NCBI RefSeq assembly: GCF_049116555.1 | Contig: NZ_JAGDYT010000001.1 | Span: 124,001 to 188,000 of the forward strand | Source: Maricaulis maris_C | Lineage (GTDB): Bacteria; Pseudomonadota; Alphaproteobacteria; Caulobacterales; Maricaulaceae | DNA length: 64,000 nt | Reading direction: 5' to 3' | Part shown: positions 36,996 to 46,259 of the stretch, piece after piece | Layout: each line of letters starts with the position of its first letter | How positions within the stretch are numbered: the first letter of the stretch is position 1 | The notes under the pieces: generated by a model | Databases searched by the model: none | What the model saw: only the letters and a program-made list of their open reading frames with translations | Told to the model about the DNA's origin: nothing | Translations under genes and position numbers: made by a program

Positions 36996-39860
36996 ATGGC
37001 AGAGAAAATCGGCAGGACACTGGGCGTCGCAAGCCTGGCCCTCATCCTGGGTCTGGCGGCATGCCAACCCGCTCAGGACAGTCAGGCCAGCGATACAAGC
37101 TTGCCGTCCGATTATGCCTTTGTGCATGAGGTCACCGACCTTCCCGCCGATCCGGATATTCTCTACGGCCAGCTCGAGAACGGCCTGCGTTATGCGGTTC
37201 GCGCCAACCAGACGCCGCCCAATGTCGCTTCGGTGCGCATGGTCTTCAACATGGGCTCGCTGGGCGAGGCCGAGGATCAGCGTGGCCTGGCTCATTTCAT
37301 CGAGCATATGGCGTTCAACGGCACGACCGACGTGCCCGAGGGCGAGATGGTGCCGTTGCTGGAACGCTATGGTCTCCAGTTCGGCCCCGACACCAATGCC
37401 TTCACCGGCTATGAGACAGTCGGCTACCAGCTCGATCTGCCGGATGCCGGCGATGAGGCGGTGGACACGGCGCTTTTCCTGATGCGTCAGACAGCCAGTG
37501 AAATGCTGTTTGATCCGGAGGCCATTGATCGAGAGCGCGGCGTCATTCTCTCCGAGGAGCGCGTGCGGAATACGCCAATCCGCCGCTGGAATAATGCCCT
37601 CTGGCATTTCCGTCTGCCCGGCACGCTGATCCCGGAGCGTGACGCGATCGGTACGATCGAGGTTCTGGAGAATGCCCAGCGCGAACGCTTTGTCGATTAT
37701 TACGAGAATTTCTACACGCCCGAGCGGGGTATGGTCGTTGTGGTCGGCGATATCGATCCGGATGCCGTCGCCGCGCAGATCGAGGCCAGTTTTGCCGATT
37801 GGCAGGGGATTGATGATGCGCGTCCGAATCCGGAGCTCGGCAGCGTCGCGGCAGACCGTCCTCTTTCGGCGGGCTATTTCTACGACCCGGAACTTTACAC
37901 CATCATCACTGTGGATGCGGTGCGTCCACATGCGCCTCGCCTGGATAGTTCGCAGACCCGCTTCGAGAACAATCTGGCCAATATCGGCGATGCCATTCTC
38001 AGCCGTCGTTTTGCCACGCTGACCAGTTCGGGAAGTTCGCCTCTGATCCAGGCGGCTGCCAATCACGGCACCGATTTCAGCCTCGCGGATCGCGCATCTG
38101 TGCTGGCCATTGCTCGACCGGAGCGCTGGGAAGACGCTGTCGCGACTCTGGAGCAGGAATTGCGCCGGGCCATGGAGTACGGCTTCACCCAGGCGGAACT
38201 CGATGAGCAGATTGCCAATCTCCACACCGCCCTGCGCGATGCGGCCGAGCAATCGGGTACCCGTCAAAGCTCAAGCCTGTCTGACCAGATCTGGTCGAAC
38301 TGGCGCTCCGACCAGGTGCTGACGACCTCGCAATCCATGCTCGCGCGCTTCGAAGAAACCTTGCCGCAAGTCACGCCCGAGTCTGTCAGCGCAGCCTTCC
38401 AGGCCCAGTGGGAGGGCGTTGAGCCGCTGCTCTTCCTGGCCAGCTCCGAGGAGATGGATGATGCCCAGACGCGGCTGATCGAGGCCTGGCAGACAAGCGC
38501 CGAAACGCCAGTCGAGGCACCGGAAGACCATGGCGACCTGGTCTTTGCCTACACTGATTTCGGGTCTGCAGGTTCGATAGTCTCGCGCGAGGAGATCGAG
38601 GATCTCGGTCTGGTACGCCTGCAGTTTGAAAACGGTGTGGCGGTCACATTCAAGCCGACCAGTTTCGAGGACGGGACGGTTCGCGTACGCCTCGACTTTG
38701 GCCGCGGCGAACTTGAGCCGCGCGCCATGCCGGCCGTCGATATCATCGCCGGCTCGGTCTTCACCGCATCCGGTCTGGGCCAGCATTCCTCCGATGAGCT
38801 GGGCCGTGTCCTGGCGGGCCGTAATGTTGGCTACAGCTTCAATGTCGGCGATGACAGTTTCAGCTTCAATACCGCCACCACACCGGGTGATCTGCGGATC
38901 CAGATGGATTTGCTGACAGCCTTCCTCACCGATCCGGGCTGGCGCCAGGAAGGTTTGGACCAGTTCCGCGCCCTGATTCCGGAGATCCGCCGCAATTCGT
39001 ATTCGACCCCGGGCGGCGTCATGTCGGCCGAGGTGTCGCGCATGATCCGATCGGGTGATGAGCGTTACGGCCTGCCCGATCCGGAACAGGTTGCGGGCGT
39101 TGATATGGCCGCGGTTCGCGACTTTCTCACGCCGGCGCTCGACAATGCGCCGATCGAGGTGACGATCGTCGGTGATGTCAGTGAAGCGGCCCTGATCGAG
39201 GCCCTGGCCCCGACACTCGGCGCCCTGCCGGCCCGTGCCGAGAGCTGGCCTGATTATGACGAGGCTCGCACGATTGTTTTCCCGCCAGCCGTCGAAGAGC
39301 CGGTCGTGCTGCGACATAACGGTCCGGCCAACCAGGCGCGAGCCAATGTTTACTGGCCGACCTTCGACGACAGTGATGCTCAACGCACCCGGTCCATGGC
39401 CCTGCTCAACGCCGTCTTCGACCTCAAGCTGACCGAGCGTCTGCGTGAACGCGAAGGCCTGACCTATTCGGCGTCGAATGCAGCGTCGGAGTCGGATGTC
39501 TATCCTGATTACGGATATCTCTATGTCGGGGCTGATGTCCGGATCGAAACGGTCGACCAGACCTATGCCGCGATCAATGAACTTGCGGCTGATCTGGCGT
39601 CCGGTGCCATCAGCGAGGACGAAGTCCTGCGCGCCCGGCGCCCGCTGATCGAACAGATCGAGAATGCGATGGAGAATAATGGCGCCTGGATGAGCTGGTT
39701 GTCCCAGTCATGGAGCCACCCGCAGCGCCTCGACCGAATTCGCTCTTTGCGCGGTGATTATGAAAGCGTCTCGCGTGAGCAATTGATTGATCTGGCTGCG
39801 ACTTACCTCTCGCCCGAACTTAGCTGGCGTGTCACCATCCTGCCGAGAGATACCGAGTAG
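36996..39860 (+). CDS. M16-family zinc metallopeptidase, lipoprotein
   Basis: A 954-residue insulinase-like protease. Lipobox LAAC at residues ~21-24 (LILGLAACQ), so membrane-anchored in the periplasm. Zinc motif HFIEHMAF near residue 99, with the downstream Glu in ILSEERVR. Its second half lacks the zinc motif. The arrangement LENGLRYAVRANQTPPNVASVRMVF, given in parts LENGLRYAV and VASVRMVF, is typical of the PqqL-like subgroup. ATG 36996 has GGGAG about seven bases upstream. The FKBP lipoprotein gene follows after 24 bp and is probably cotranscribed. Confidence 0.92.
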   Translation: MAEKIGRTLGVASLALILGLAACQPAQDSQASDTSLPSDYAFVHEVTDLPADPDILYGQLENGLRYAVRANQTPPNVASVRMVFNMGSLGEAEDQRGLAHFIEHMAFNGTTDVPEGEMVPLLERYGLQFGPDTNAFTGYETVGYQLDLPDAGDEAVDTALFLMRQTASEMLFDPEAIDRERGVILSEERVRNTPIRRWNNALWHFRLPGTLIPERDAIGTIEVLENAQRERFVDYYENFYTPERGMVVVVGDIDPDAVAAQIEASFADWQGIDDARPNPELGSVAADRPLSAGYFYDPELYTIITVDAVRPHAPRLDSSQTRFENNLANIGDAILSRRFATLTSSGSSPLIQAAANHGTDFSLADRASVLAIARPERWEDAVATLEQELRRAMEYGFTQAELDEQIANLHTALRDAAEQSGTRQSSSLSDQIWSNWRSDQVLTTSQSMLARFEETLPQVTPESVSAAFQAQWEGVEPLLFLASSEEMDDAQTRLIEAWQTSAETPVEAPEDHGDLVFAYTDFGSAGSIVSREEIEDLGLVRLQFENGVAVTFKPTSFEDGTVRVRLDFGRGELEPRAMPAVDIIAGSVFTASGLGQHSSDELGRVLAGRNVGYSFNVGDDSFSFNTATTPGDLRIQMDLLTAFLTDPGWRQEGLDQFRALIPEIRRNSYSTPGGVMSAEVSRMIRSGDERYGLPDPEQVAGVDMAAVRDFLTPALDNAPIEVTIVGDVSEAALIEALAPTLGALPARAESWPDYDEARTIVFPPAVEEPVVLRHNGPANQARANVYWPTFDDSDAQRTRSMALLNAVFDLKLTERLREREGLTYSASNAASESDVYPDYGYLYVGADVRIETVDQTYAAINELAADLASGAISEDEVLRARRPLIEQIENAMENNGAWMSWLSQSWSHPQRLDRIRSLRGDYESVSREQLIDLAATYLSPELSWRVTILPRDTE

Positions 39861-39884
39861 CATTCAGCCGACAGGACAGACCTG

Positions 39885-40589
39885 ATGATCCGATTTGCCC
39901 TTGCCGCAAGCTGCTGCGCCCTGGCGTTGTCAGCCTGTTCCGAGCCGACCGGCTCGACTCCAGACGAGACAGAGACCGAAACCATGACCGACACCACGAC
40001 CCGCGCCGAGACGACGGCGTCCGGCGATGAGACTGCGATACGTGAGCGCCTGGCCATGGCGGAGCGCGTTGTTCCCAATCTCGATGCCTTGATTGCGCGT
40101 CAGTATATTGTCGACGAGGCTCGGTCCTGTTCGGTTGATGACAGCGTCACCATTCCGCTGGTTGATCTGCCCGAGGATCCGGCCGATGCCGCCGCCAATG
40201 GCGCGCTGGCCGATCAGTATCTCAACTATATCGTGGGCGAGCCTTGCGTGTTCCAGCTACCCTCTGGCCTGACTTTCCGGATCCGGACAGCGGTAGAAGA
40301 GGGCGACAGCCCGACGCGCGGCGACATGGTAACGGTGAATTACCGCGGTCAACTCCTCAATGGCGAAGAGTTTGACAGCTCCTGGACGCGTGGTGAGCCG
40401 GCGACGTTTCCGTCTGACCGCCTGATTGCCGGATGGGTGGAAGCCCTGCCGTTGATGCAGGTCGGTGAGCGCTGGGAGCTCTTCATCCATCCGGACCTGG
40501 CCTATGGCATGCGCGGCACGCCGGGCGGACCGATCGGGCCCAACATGGCGTTGGTCTTCGAGCTAGAATTGCTCGACCTGCCAGGCTGA
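39885..40589 (+). CDS. FKBP-type peptidyl-prolyl cis-trans isomerase, lipoprotein
   Basis: A 234-residue protein. Lipobox LSAC at residues ~15-18, an acidic/Thr-rich linker to about residue 50, a helical region, then one FKBP domain (about 130-232): VTVNYRGQLLNGEEFDSSW, FPSDRLIAGWVEALPLMQVG (two stretches), WELFIHPDLAYG and the terminal LVFELELLDL. These carry the conserved active-site Tyr, Asp, Phe, Trp and Tyr. It would assist folding of proline-containing proteins in the envelope. It directly follows the M16 lipoprotein gene, suggesting a shared role in envelope protein quality control (inference). Confidence 0.92.
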   Translation: MIRFALAASCCALALSACSEPTGSTPDETETETMTDTTTRAETTASGDETAIRERLAMAERVVPNLDALIARQYIVDEARSCSVDDSVTIPLVDLPEDPADAAANGALADQYLNYIVGEPCVFQLPSGLTFRIRTAVEEGDSPTRGDMVTVNYRGQLLNGEEFDSSWTRGEPATFPSDRLIAGWVEALPLMQVGERWELFIHPDLAYGMRGTPGGPIGPNMALVFELELLDLPG

Positions 40590-40624
40590 TTACGCCACGC
40601 TGGAAATTGTATGAGCCGGCCTGA

Positions 40625-40649
40625 CGCCTGTCGCCTAGCGCGACAGGCG
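40625..40649. terminator. Hairpin between convergent genes, overlapping a stop codon
   Basis: CGCCTGTCGC (40625-40634) pairs perfectly with GCGACAGGCG (40640-40649) across CTAGC. The right arm is the last codons of the minus-strand VWA gene, whose stop is in the loop. No T-run follows on either strand, so factor-independent termination is doubtful; it may still block convergent read-through. Confidence 0.4.
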
Positions 40650-42191
40650 AAGGTTTGTCAGATCACCGGCGATCATCTCGAAGGCGTCTTCCAGCGCTTC
40701 GGCCGATGGCGAGTCGAAATACAGGCTCGAATGGCTGGCGCAATCACGCATCAAGTCCCGGGTCGAGCTGGAATTGACCTGGAAGGTGATGGTGTAGACG
40801 CGAATACCCTGCGCCTTGGCGTAGTCGCAGGCAGCCTCTGTCCGGTCGTCAAGCTCGCCGGATAGTACATTGCTGCTGGAGGAGCGGCGGCCCAGTCGGC
40901 CGTCGGCGACAAAGCCGTAGGCCTCATAGTCAGACATCTGATTGGTATTTCGGCCGCTCATGACATTGTCGCCATCGGTCAGGATCACCATGGCCTTGAT
41001 GTACTCGTCGTCGGACCAGGCCGCGCCTTCGGTAAAGGGGGCGCCGGGTGAAAGCGTGCGGACACCCCAACCAATGCCATTGGGGATATTGGTCGTTCCG
41101 CTGGCACCCATGTCGTCGATTGCGCTGAGGACGGTGCGCTCATTGGTGGTCAGCGGTGTTATGGGCGTCGTGGTGCAGCGTCGGTTCGGGCCTTCGCGGC
41201 TCGGGCGACCATTGTCGTATTTGTCGAGATATTCGAGGCGCGTATCGACGCCGCCGCTGACGCCGTCGGACAGGTAGGAGTTGGAATACCTGCCAATGTC
41301 CGGCTCGTCTGGCGCGAAATAGGGAATGAAAAGGGTTTCCGGGTCGCTGCGGCTCGGCGTCGTATCATCGATATCCATCGGGATCGAGCGCGCTTCGACG
41401 CAGCCGTCCCAGGACGTGTTGCGCAGCTGGTCGAATAAGTCCCAGTGGTTCACGACAACTTCTTCGGTCGTGCAGCGGCGGCGACGTCCGCGCCCGCTGC
41501 AAGTCTCCACCTCGACCGGATTGCCGCCCGCCCACTCCGCGTGAATCGGCGACTCGGCATTCGGGTCGAGCCACCAGGCACGCTCGTATTCAGTGCCGAC
41601 ATTTACCGTTGCGGCGAAGGGCACGAGGCCGATCTTCACGTCTGTCGGATCATCGGCGGCATCAAACAGGATTTCGGTGAGAAGCTCGGCGCTGTCGCGC
41701 AGGTCACGGATCTTGGAACCGCCCATCGAGCCGGTATTGTCGAGCACCATGACCAGTTCCAGGCGCTGCCGGGCCCGCTGGACCTCGCTCTCCCAGTGAA
41801 CGGTAATGTAGTCGATGCCGGCCATGCCCAGCATGGTTGTCTGAACGCGGGCTTCACCGGTCACGGTGACCGTGTCGGACTCATCGTCGATGTTAACGTT
41901 GACGTTCTGCACCACGCCGAGTTCGCGGCCTGGATAGTTCGCCGCGATGAAATCATTGGCGATGCTGGTTGCATCCGCGTTTGACAGCGAGGTGTTCACA
42001 CCGACAGCGAGGGCCGCGGCGTCCAGCGCCTGGGCAAGGCGGGAGCGGGCATTCATCGACTGGCTGAGATCCACCGCCCCGCCGGACAACAGGGCCACTG
42101 GGACCAATGACAGCGCAAAAATCGTTGCCACATTCCCGCGCGTTTCGCGGCGGAACCGGGCAGCCAGATTTTTCAGGGCTTTGAAAGCCAT
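40635..42191 (-). CDS. TadG-like pilus-assembly protein with VWA domain (copy 1)
   Basis: A 518-residue protein. N-terminal TadE/TadG-type segment RGNVATIFALSLVPVALLSGGAVDLSQ (residues ~18-44, the positively charged then hydrophobic anchor), then a pilin-like helix, then a von Willebrand factor A domain with the metal-site motif DNTGSMGGS near residue 150 and the later TDGDNVMSG loop. A Cys/Arg-rich insertion ETCSGRGRRRRC is unique to this copy. The C-terminal block FEMIAGDLTNLRLSR is shared almost exactly with copy 2. It should be exported and anchored by its N-terminus; TadG proteins take part in Flp/Tad pilus assembly. Confidence 0.87.
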   Translation of the reverse strand: MAFKALKNLAARFRRETRGNVATIFALSLVPVALLSGGAVDLSQSMNARSRLAQALDAAALAVGVNTSLSNADATSIANDFIAANYPGRELGVVQNVNVNIDDESDTVTVTGEARVQTTMLGMAGIDYITVHWESEVQRARQRLELVMVLDNTGSMGGSKIRDLRDSAELLTEILFDAADDPTDVKIGLVPFAATVNVGTEYERAWWLDPNAESPIHAEWAGGNPVEVETCSGRGRRRRCTTEEVVVNHWDLFDQLRNTSWDGCVEARSIPMDIDDTTPSRSDPETLFIPYFAPDEPDIGRYSNSYLSDGVSGGVDTRLEYLDKYDNGRPSREGPNRRCTTTPITPLTTNERTVLSAIDDMGASGTTNIPNGIGWGVRTLSPGAPFTEGAAWSDDEYIKAMVILTDGDNVMSGRNTNQMSDYEAYGFVADGRLGRRSSSSNVLSGELDDRTEAACDYAKAQGIRVYTITFQVNSSSTRDLMRDCASHSSLYFDSPSAEALEDAFEMIAGDLTNLRLSR

Positions 42192-42284
42192 GGCGGTGAT
42201 CCAATGCAGAATTCTCGGAAATCCTACCGGATCGGGATTAAGGGGGCGTTATATGCCACGGTTATTGAGAGATGAATCCCGACG

Positions 42285-43790
42285 TTAGCGGGACAGGCGC
42301 AAATTGGTCAGATCACCGGCGATCATCTCGAAGGCTGAGCGCAGGGCCGCATCGGATGGGCTGTCAAAATAGAGCGTCGAATGGGAGGCGCAGTCGCGCA
42401 TCAAGTCCCGCGTCCGGCTCGAGGAGACCTGGAAGGTGATGGTGTAGACCCGGATGCCGAGTGACTTGGCATAGTCACAGGCTGCTGCCGTGCGCTCATT
42501 GAGCGCGTTGCGGATCGTTGAATCCGAGGTTGAAACAACACCGAGCCGCCCGTCCCGCACATAGCCATAGCCGGAGTAGTCCGAGTAGTTGGCGTTGTTG
42601 CGGCCATTGAGATAATTTTCGCCGTCGGTCAGCACGACCATCGCCTTGATCGTGTCGTCCTCCTCGAAGGAAACGCCCTCGGTGAAGGGCATTCCGGGCG
42701 AGAGTACGCGCACGCCCCAGCTCACTCCGATCGGGATATTGGTCGTGCCGCTGGCTATCATGTCTTCGATCGCATCATCGATTGTGCGCCGGTGATCGGT
42801 CAGCGGCGTGATCGGCCGCGCCGTGCAGCCTCTTTGTGGACCGCGACTGCTCGAACTGATCCAGGCATTGGTGTATTTCGGGGTGTTGCGCATTCTTGCC
42901 CGCTCGTCATACCCACCGATCCCGTCATTGAGATAAGAGTTCGAATAGCCGGAATTGCTGGCGTAATTCGACTCGTCCGGGGCGAAGTACGGGATAAAGA
43001 GCGTGTCCGGGTCCGAGGTGTCCGGCGTTGTGTCCTCCACATCATGCGGGATGACGCGGGCCTCGACACAGCCGGTCCAGCCGCGGTTTTGGATGGTGTC
43101 GTATATCTCCCAACGATTGGCTGAGGGGTCGAAATTCTCCGAGTGCAGCGGCGAGCGTGCCTCCGGGTCGAGCCACCAGTCGCGGGCAAAGCCGGTCCCG
43201 ACATTGACCGTGGCGGAGAAAGGAACGAGGCCAATCTTCAGCCGGTCGGCATCAGCGCCGTCGAACAGGATGTCGGTGAGAAGAAGGCCGGCATCGCGCA
43301 GACTGGCAATCTTCGAGCCGCCCATCGAGCCGGTATTGTCGAGCACCATGACGAGCTCGAGCGAGGAGCGGGCGCGCTGGACCTCGCTTTCCCAATGGAC
43401 CGTGATGTAGTCTAGGCCGATCAGGCCGAGAATGATTGTGTCGACCCGGCTTTCCGCCCGCACGGTCACCCGGTCGTTATTGTCATCGAGCTCCACAGTG
43501 ACGTTCTGGATCGCGCCGAGTTCGCGGTCGGGGTAGTTGGCATTGATGAAGTCCTCCGCGAGACCGGCGGCATCTGTCTCGCTGATCGAGGTTCGTACGC
43601 CGACGGCCAGCGCTGCGGCATCAAGGGCGCTGGAAAGACGGGTCCGCGCGTTCAGCGCCTGGTTCAGATCAACCGCGCCGCCGGCCAGCACGGTGATCGG
43701 CACCAGGAGAAGCGAAAACAGCATCGCGACATTGCCGCGCCGGTCCGCGCCCAGTCGTTGCAGCCATGTGTTCAGGAAACCGGTCATCAT
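42285..43790 (-). CDS. TadG-like pilus-assembly protein with VWA domain (copy 2)
   Basis: A 501-residue paralogue of the neighbouring VWA protein with the same order: charged N-terminus, membrane anchor RGNVAMLFSLLLVPITVLAGG in part, DNTGSMGGS metal site, TDGENYLNG loop and C-terminal FEMIAGDLTNLRLSR. The Cys/Arg insertion of copy 1 is absent. 93 bp separate the two genes, both on the minus strand, so cotranscription is possible. Start at 43790 or the next ATG at 43787; AAGG lies just upstream and slightly favours the second. Confidence 0.87.
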   Translation of the reverse strand: MMTGFLNTWLQRLGADRRGNVAMLFSLLLVPITVLAGGAVDLNQALNARTRLSSALDAAALAVGVRTSISETDAAGLAEDFINANYPDRELGAIQNVTVELDDNNDRVTVRAESRVDTIILGLIGLDYITVHWESEVQRARSSLELVMVLDNTGSMGGSKIASLRDAGLLLTDILFDGADADRLKIGLVPFSATVNVGTGFARDWWLDPEARSPLHSENFDPSANRWEIYDTIQNRGWTGCVEARVIPHDVEDTTPDTSDPDTLFIPYFAPDESNYASNSGYSNSYLNDGIGGYDERARMRNTPKYTNAWISSSSRGPQRGCTARPITPLTDHRRTIDDAIEDMIASGTTNIPIGVSWGVRVLSPGMPFTEGVSFEEDDTIKAMVVLTDGENYLNGRNNANYSDYSGYGYVRDGRLGVVSTSDSTIRNALNERTAAACDYAKSLGIRVYTITFQVSSSRTRDLMRDCASHSTLYFDSPSDAALRSAFEMIAGDLTNLRLSR

Positions 43791-44099
43791 GCCTTGTCCG
43801 CTAAATTGGGGATTGAGCGTCTCGCGTGTGCGGACGTTTTCAAAGCGAAACCGGCGATCGCGGTAAAGGCCGGGATAATGGCAGGTTGAGCATTCGACTC
43901 AGAACCCGTCTGGGCTGTCGCCCGCAACGCGCAGCATCTCGTTTCATCGCGAGCGAAGAGTTGAAAAAATAATTGTTTTCAGGGCTTTATATGTAGAGAC
44001 AGTTTTACGCAAAAACGCGAAAAGATTGCCGAAAAACACGCCCCCCGGTTTCATTTCGGTCGAAGGAATTCCTGTTCAACTACCTGTCAGGAATTCTGG
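43791..44099. other. 309-bp divergent intergenic region of the Tad-like locus
   Basis: Contains no convincing gene. Its centre (about 43960-44020) is strikingly A+T-rich for this genome, with several A-tracts, and probably holds the divergent promoters for the VWA gene and the TadG/TadE operon; I cannot fix a -35/-10 pair with confidence. The right end carries the hairpin listed separately. Confidence 0.5.
44066..44096 (+). promoter_or_regulatory. Hairpin enclosing the ribosome binding site of the TadG/TadE operon
   Basis: GAATTCCTG (44066-44074) is the exact reverse complement of CAGGAATTC (44088-44096), with a 13-nt loop. The right arm contains the Shine-Dalgarno AGGA (44089-44092), seven bases before the ATG at 44100. 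In RNA the stem would hide the ribosome binding site; as DNA the repeat could be an operator. Confidence 0.6.
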
Positions 44100-45362
44100 A
44101 TGGCTCTTCGCATCATGTTCAAACGCTGGCTCAACAATACCAAAGGCAATACCACGGTCGTGTTTGCGCTTTGCCTGCCGGTCATCATGGGGTGTGCAGG
44201 GCTGGGCGTTGAAGTTGGCTTTTGGCAATACCGCCAGCGTGAGGCCCAGACCGCCGCCGACTTGGCCGCCTATGCCGGAGCGGTCTCGTTGCGCAATAGC
44301 GAGCCGGCCGATCAGGCGCGCGATGAGGCGGCTGCCGAGGCGGCACTGCATGGGTTTGATGCGTCCGCCGGTGTGTTGGCCGCGACCACACCACCGCAGG
44401 CCGGTAATTTCCAGAACCGGCGCTCGATGGAAGTCACAATCAGCCAGACGCTGCCTCGCTTCTTCTCCTCCATGTTCGATCAGAGCCCGATGGGCGTCGC
44501 CGTGCGCGCCGTTGCGACCTATGAGGAAACCGCTGACGCTTGCCTTCTCGCGCTCAGCCATGACACGGCTGCGGCGATCGATCTGTTTGGCTCGTCCAAT
44601 GTGGCGTTGATTGAGTGCGAAATCATGTCTAACTCGATCGCCGAGGATGCGGTTCTGCTCCGCGGTTCGACTGATGTCATCGCGCCCTGTATCAATTCTG
44701 TGGGCGGCTTTGCTGTCGGTGGTGGGAGCGCGGATTACGAGCTGACCGGTTGCGCGGCGCCGCGTACCGATCTGCCACGGGCCCGCGACCCCTACGCCGA
44801 TGTGGCGCCGCCCGGCATGCCTTCCAGCTGCACCAATACCAATGGCGGCAATCCTCATACGACCCAGACCATCAGCGCAGGTGCGTCCGGCGTAGCGCGG
44901 TTGTGCAATGGCGTTAATCTGACGGGTGACACGGTGTTCGAGCCCGGGGTCTATATCGTTGACGGTGGGGACTTCCGCATCGGAGCCGGGGCGAGCGTGT
45001 ATGGTGATGGCGTCACTTTCTATCTCACCGATGGCGCACGCACGCGCTTCAATGGCTCGGCCTATATCGAGCTGACAGCTCCGCCCAGCGGTGATTACGC
45101 CGGCCTTGTCTTCTTCGGTGACCGAACTGATTTCGGCGTCAACCACACATTCAATGGGACGGCGGATTCTCTGATCACCGGGGCCGTTTACCTGCCCGCG
45201 GGTGATATCAGTTTTCTGGGCGATTTCTCGGGCCAGGAAGGCTGCATGCAGCTGGTCGGTTATACTGTCCGGATCGGTGGGAACGCCAACATTACAACCG
45301 ATTGCACAGGCGTCGGCGTGCAGTTTCCGCAAGTCCCGAGTGATGTGAGATTGGTGGAGTAG
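44100..45362 (+). CDS. TadG-like Flp pilus-assembly protein, first gene of tad-type operon
   Basis: A 420-residue exported protein. The N-terminus has KGNTTVVFALCLPVIMGCAG (residues ~14-33), the TadE/TadG-type anchor, followed by a pilin-like helix with GFWQYRQREAQTAADLAAYA, split as GFWQYRQRE-AQTAADLAAYA. From about residue 140 the protein is Cys-containing and rich in Gly, Asn, Thr and Asp, likely an extracellular beta-structured domain. No VWA metal site. Stop is 3 bp before the next gene. Probably a minor pilus or surface component. Confidence 0.82.
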   Translation: MALRIMFKRWLNNTKGNTTVVFALCLPVIMGCAGLGVEVGFWQYRQREAQTAADLAAYAGAVSLRNSEPADQARDEAAAEAALHGFDASAGVLAATTPPQAGNFQNRRSMEVTISQTLPRFFSSMFDQSPMGVAVRAVATYEETADACLLALSHDTAAAIDLFGSSNVALIECEIMSNSIAEDAVLLRGSTDVIAPCINSVGGFAVGGGSADYELTGCAAPRTDLPRARDPYADVAPPGMPSSCTNTNGGNPHTTQTISAGASGVARLCNGVNLTGDTVFEPGVYIVDGGDFRIGAGASVYGDGVTFYLTDGARTRFNGSAYIELTAPPSGDYAGLVFFGDRTDFGVNHTFNGTADSLITGAVYLPAGDISFLGDFSGQEGCMQLVGYTVRIGGNANITTDCTGVGVQFPQVPSDVRLVE

Positions 45363-45365
45363 CTG

Positions 45366-45809
45366 ATGCCGCGTTTTCGACGTCGCCCAATGTCCGTATT
45401 TGGCAGATTCTTCCGCGCGCGTCGCGGGGCCGCCGCTGTCGAGTTTGCGCTGATTGTCCCGGTGCTCGCGGCGCTCCTTCTGGGTGTCTTCGATCTCGGA
45501 CAGATGACCTATGACCGGACCGACCTGCACACGGCCGTACGCTCGGGCGCCCAGTATTTCATGGCTGGTGGCGAGGATATCAACGAGGCCCGCGCCATTG
45601 TTGAGCAGTCCTGGACCAATCGGCCCGAAATCTCTCAGGTCTCGGTCGAGCGCTGCTGCAAATGTGCTGAGGTGGACGCTCCCTGTGGCCAGCTTTGCCC
45701 TGACGGGTCGGTGCCGGACATCATGCATGAACTCCAGGCTACGGCTTTCTTCACGGGCGTTTTCGGCGAATATGAAGTGTCGGTTGAGGAGACGGTCCGT
45801 GCGCGTTGA
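45366..45809 (+). CDS. TadE-like minor pilin (first of two)
   Basis: A 147-residue protein with the TadE signature RGAAAVEFALIVPVLAALLL at residues ~18-37: basic N-terminus, conserved Glu at position 5 of the mature pilin, hydrophobic helix. A Cys cluster CCKCAEVDAPCGQLC follows around residue 100, unusual for TadE and probably disulfide-bonded. Second gene of the operon; 3 bp behind the TadG-like gene and overlapping the next by 11 bp. Confidence 0.87.
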   Translation: MPRFRRRPMSVFGRFFRARRGAAAVEFALIVPVLAALLLGVFDLGQMTYDRTDLHTAVRSGAQYFMAGGEDINEARAIVEQSWTNRPEISQVSVERCCKCAEVDAPCGQLCPDGSVPDIMHELQATAFFTGVFGEYEVSVEETVRAR

Positions 45810-46215
45810 TCCTGCGGCTTTCTTGCGGCGCTTTCTCCGTGAGCGCTCTGGTGCCGGCGCGCTGGAATTTGCCCTGATCGCTCCGGCGCTGATTTTCATG
45901 ATCGTCGGCGTCATCCAGGTATCAATTGCGCTCTACAAGGGCTCGACGGTGCAATGGGTTGCCGAGCGCGCCGTGCGGACAGCCATGCTGGACAGCAGCG
46001 TGGACAGTGACCGCCTTCGTGAGATCATCGAGGCTGACCTGATGGAGATGGGTGAAGACTTGGAGGTGGATGTCGCTTTTCTGGTCGACGATAGCGGCGT
46101 CGTGCCGGTTGGGCGGATCACGGTCAACTACGCCTATCCGGTGGCTTTGCCGATGCTGGATACGATTCAGGCCCATTTCTCGGTTGATACCGCAGTGCCC
46201 ATGCCTGCCAGCTAG
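45799..46215 (+). CDS. TadE-like minor pilin (second of two)
   Basis: A 138-residue protein with RSGAGALEFALIAPALIFMI at residues ~16-35, the TadE-type prepilin-like segment including the conserved Glu. I chose GTG 45799, which overlaps the upstream gene by 11 bp and has GAGGAG seven bases before it; the open frame reaches back to 45511 inside the upstream gene, which is not credible. Last gene of the operon. Products of such genes are minor pilins or assembly factors in Flp/Tad pili. Confidence 0.85.
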   Translation: MRVDPAAFLRRFLRERSGAGALEFALIAPALIFMIVGVIQVSIALYKGSTVQWVAERAVRTAMLDSSVDSDRLREIIEADLMEMGEDLEVDVAFLVDDSGVVPVGRITVNYAYPVALPMLDTIQAHFSVDTAVPMPAS

Positions 46216-46259
46216 GCAAATGCGTTGACGTGCGGGCAGGGCGTTGGCAGACCGGCATC

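Noticed and set aside
44076..45914. A 612-codon minus-strand frame over the TadG/TadE operon
   Set aside because: Shadow frame; the plus strand has clear TadE-type segments, overlaps and ribosome binding sites.
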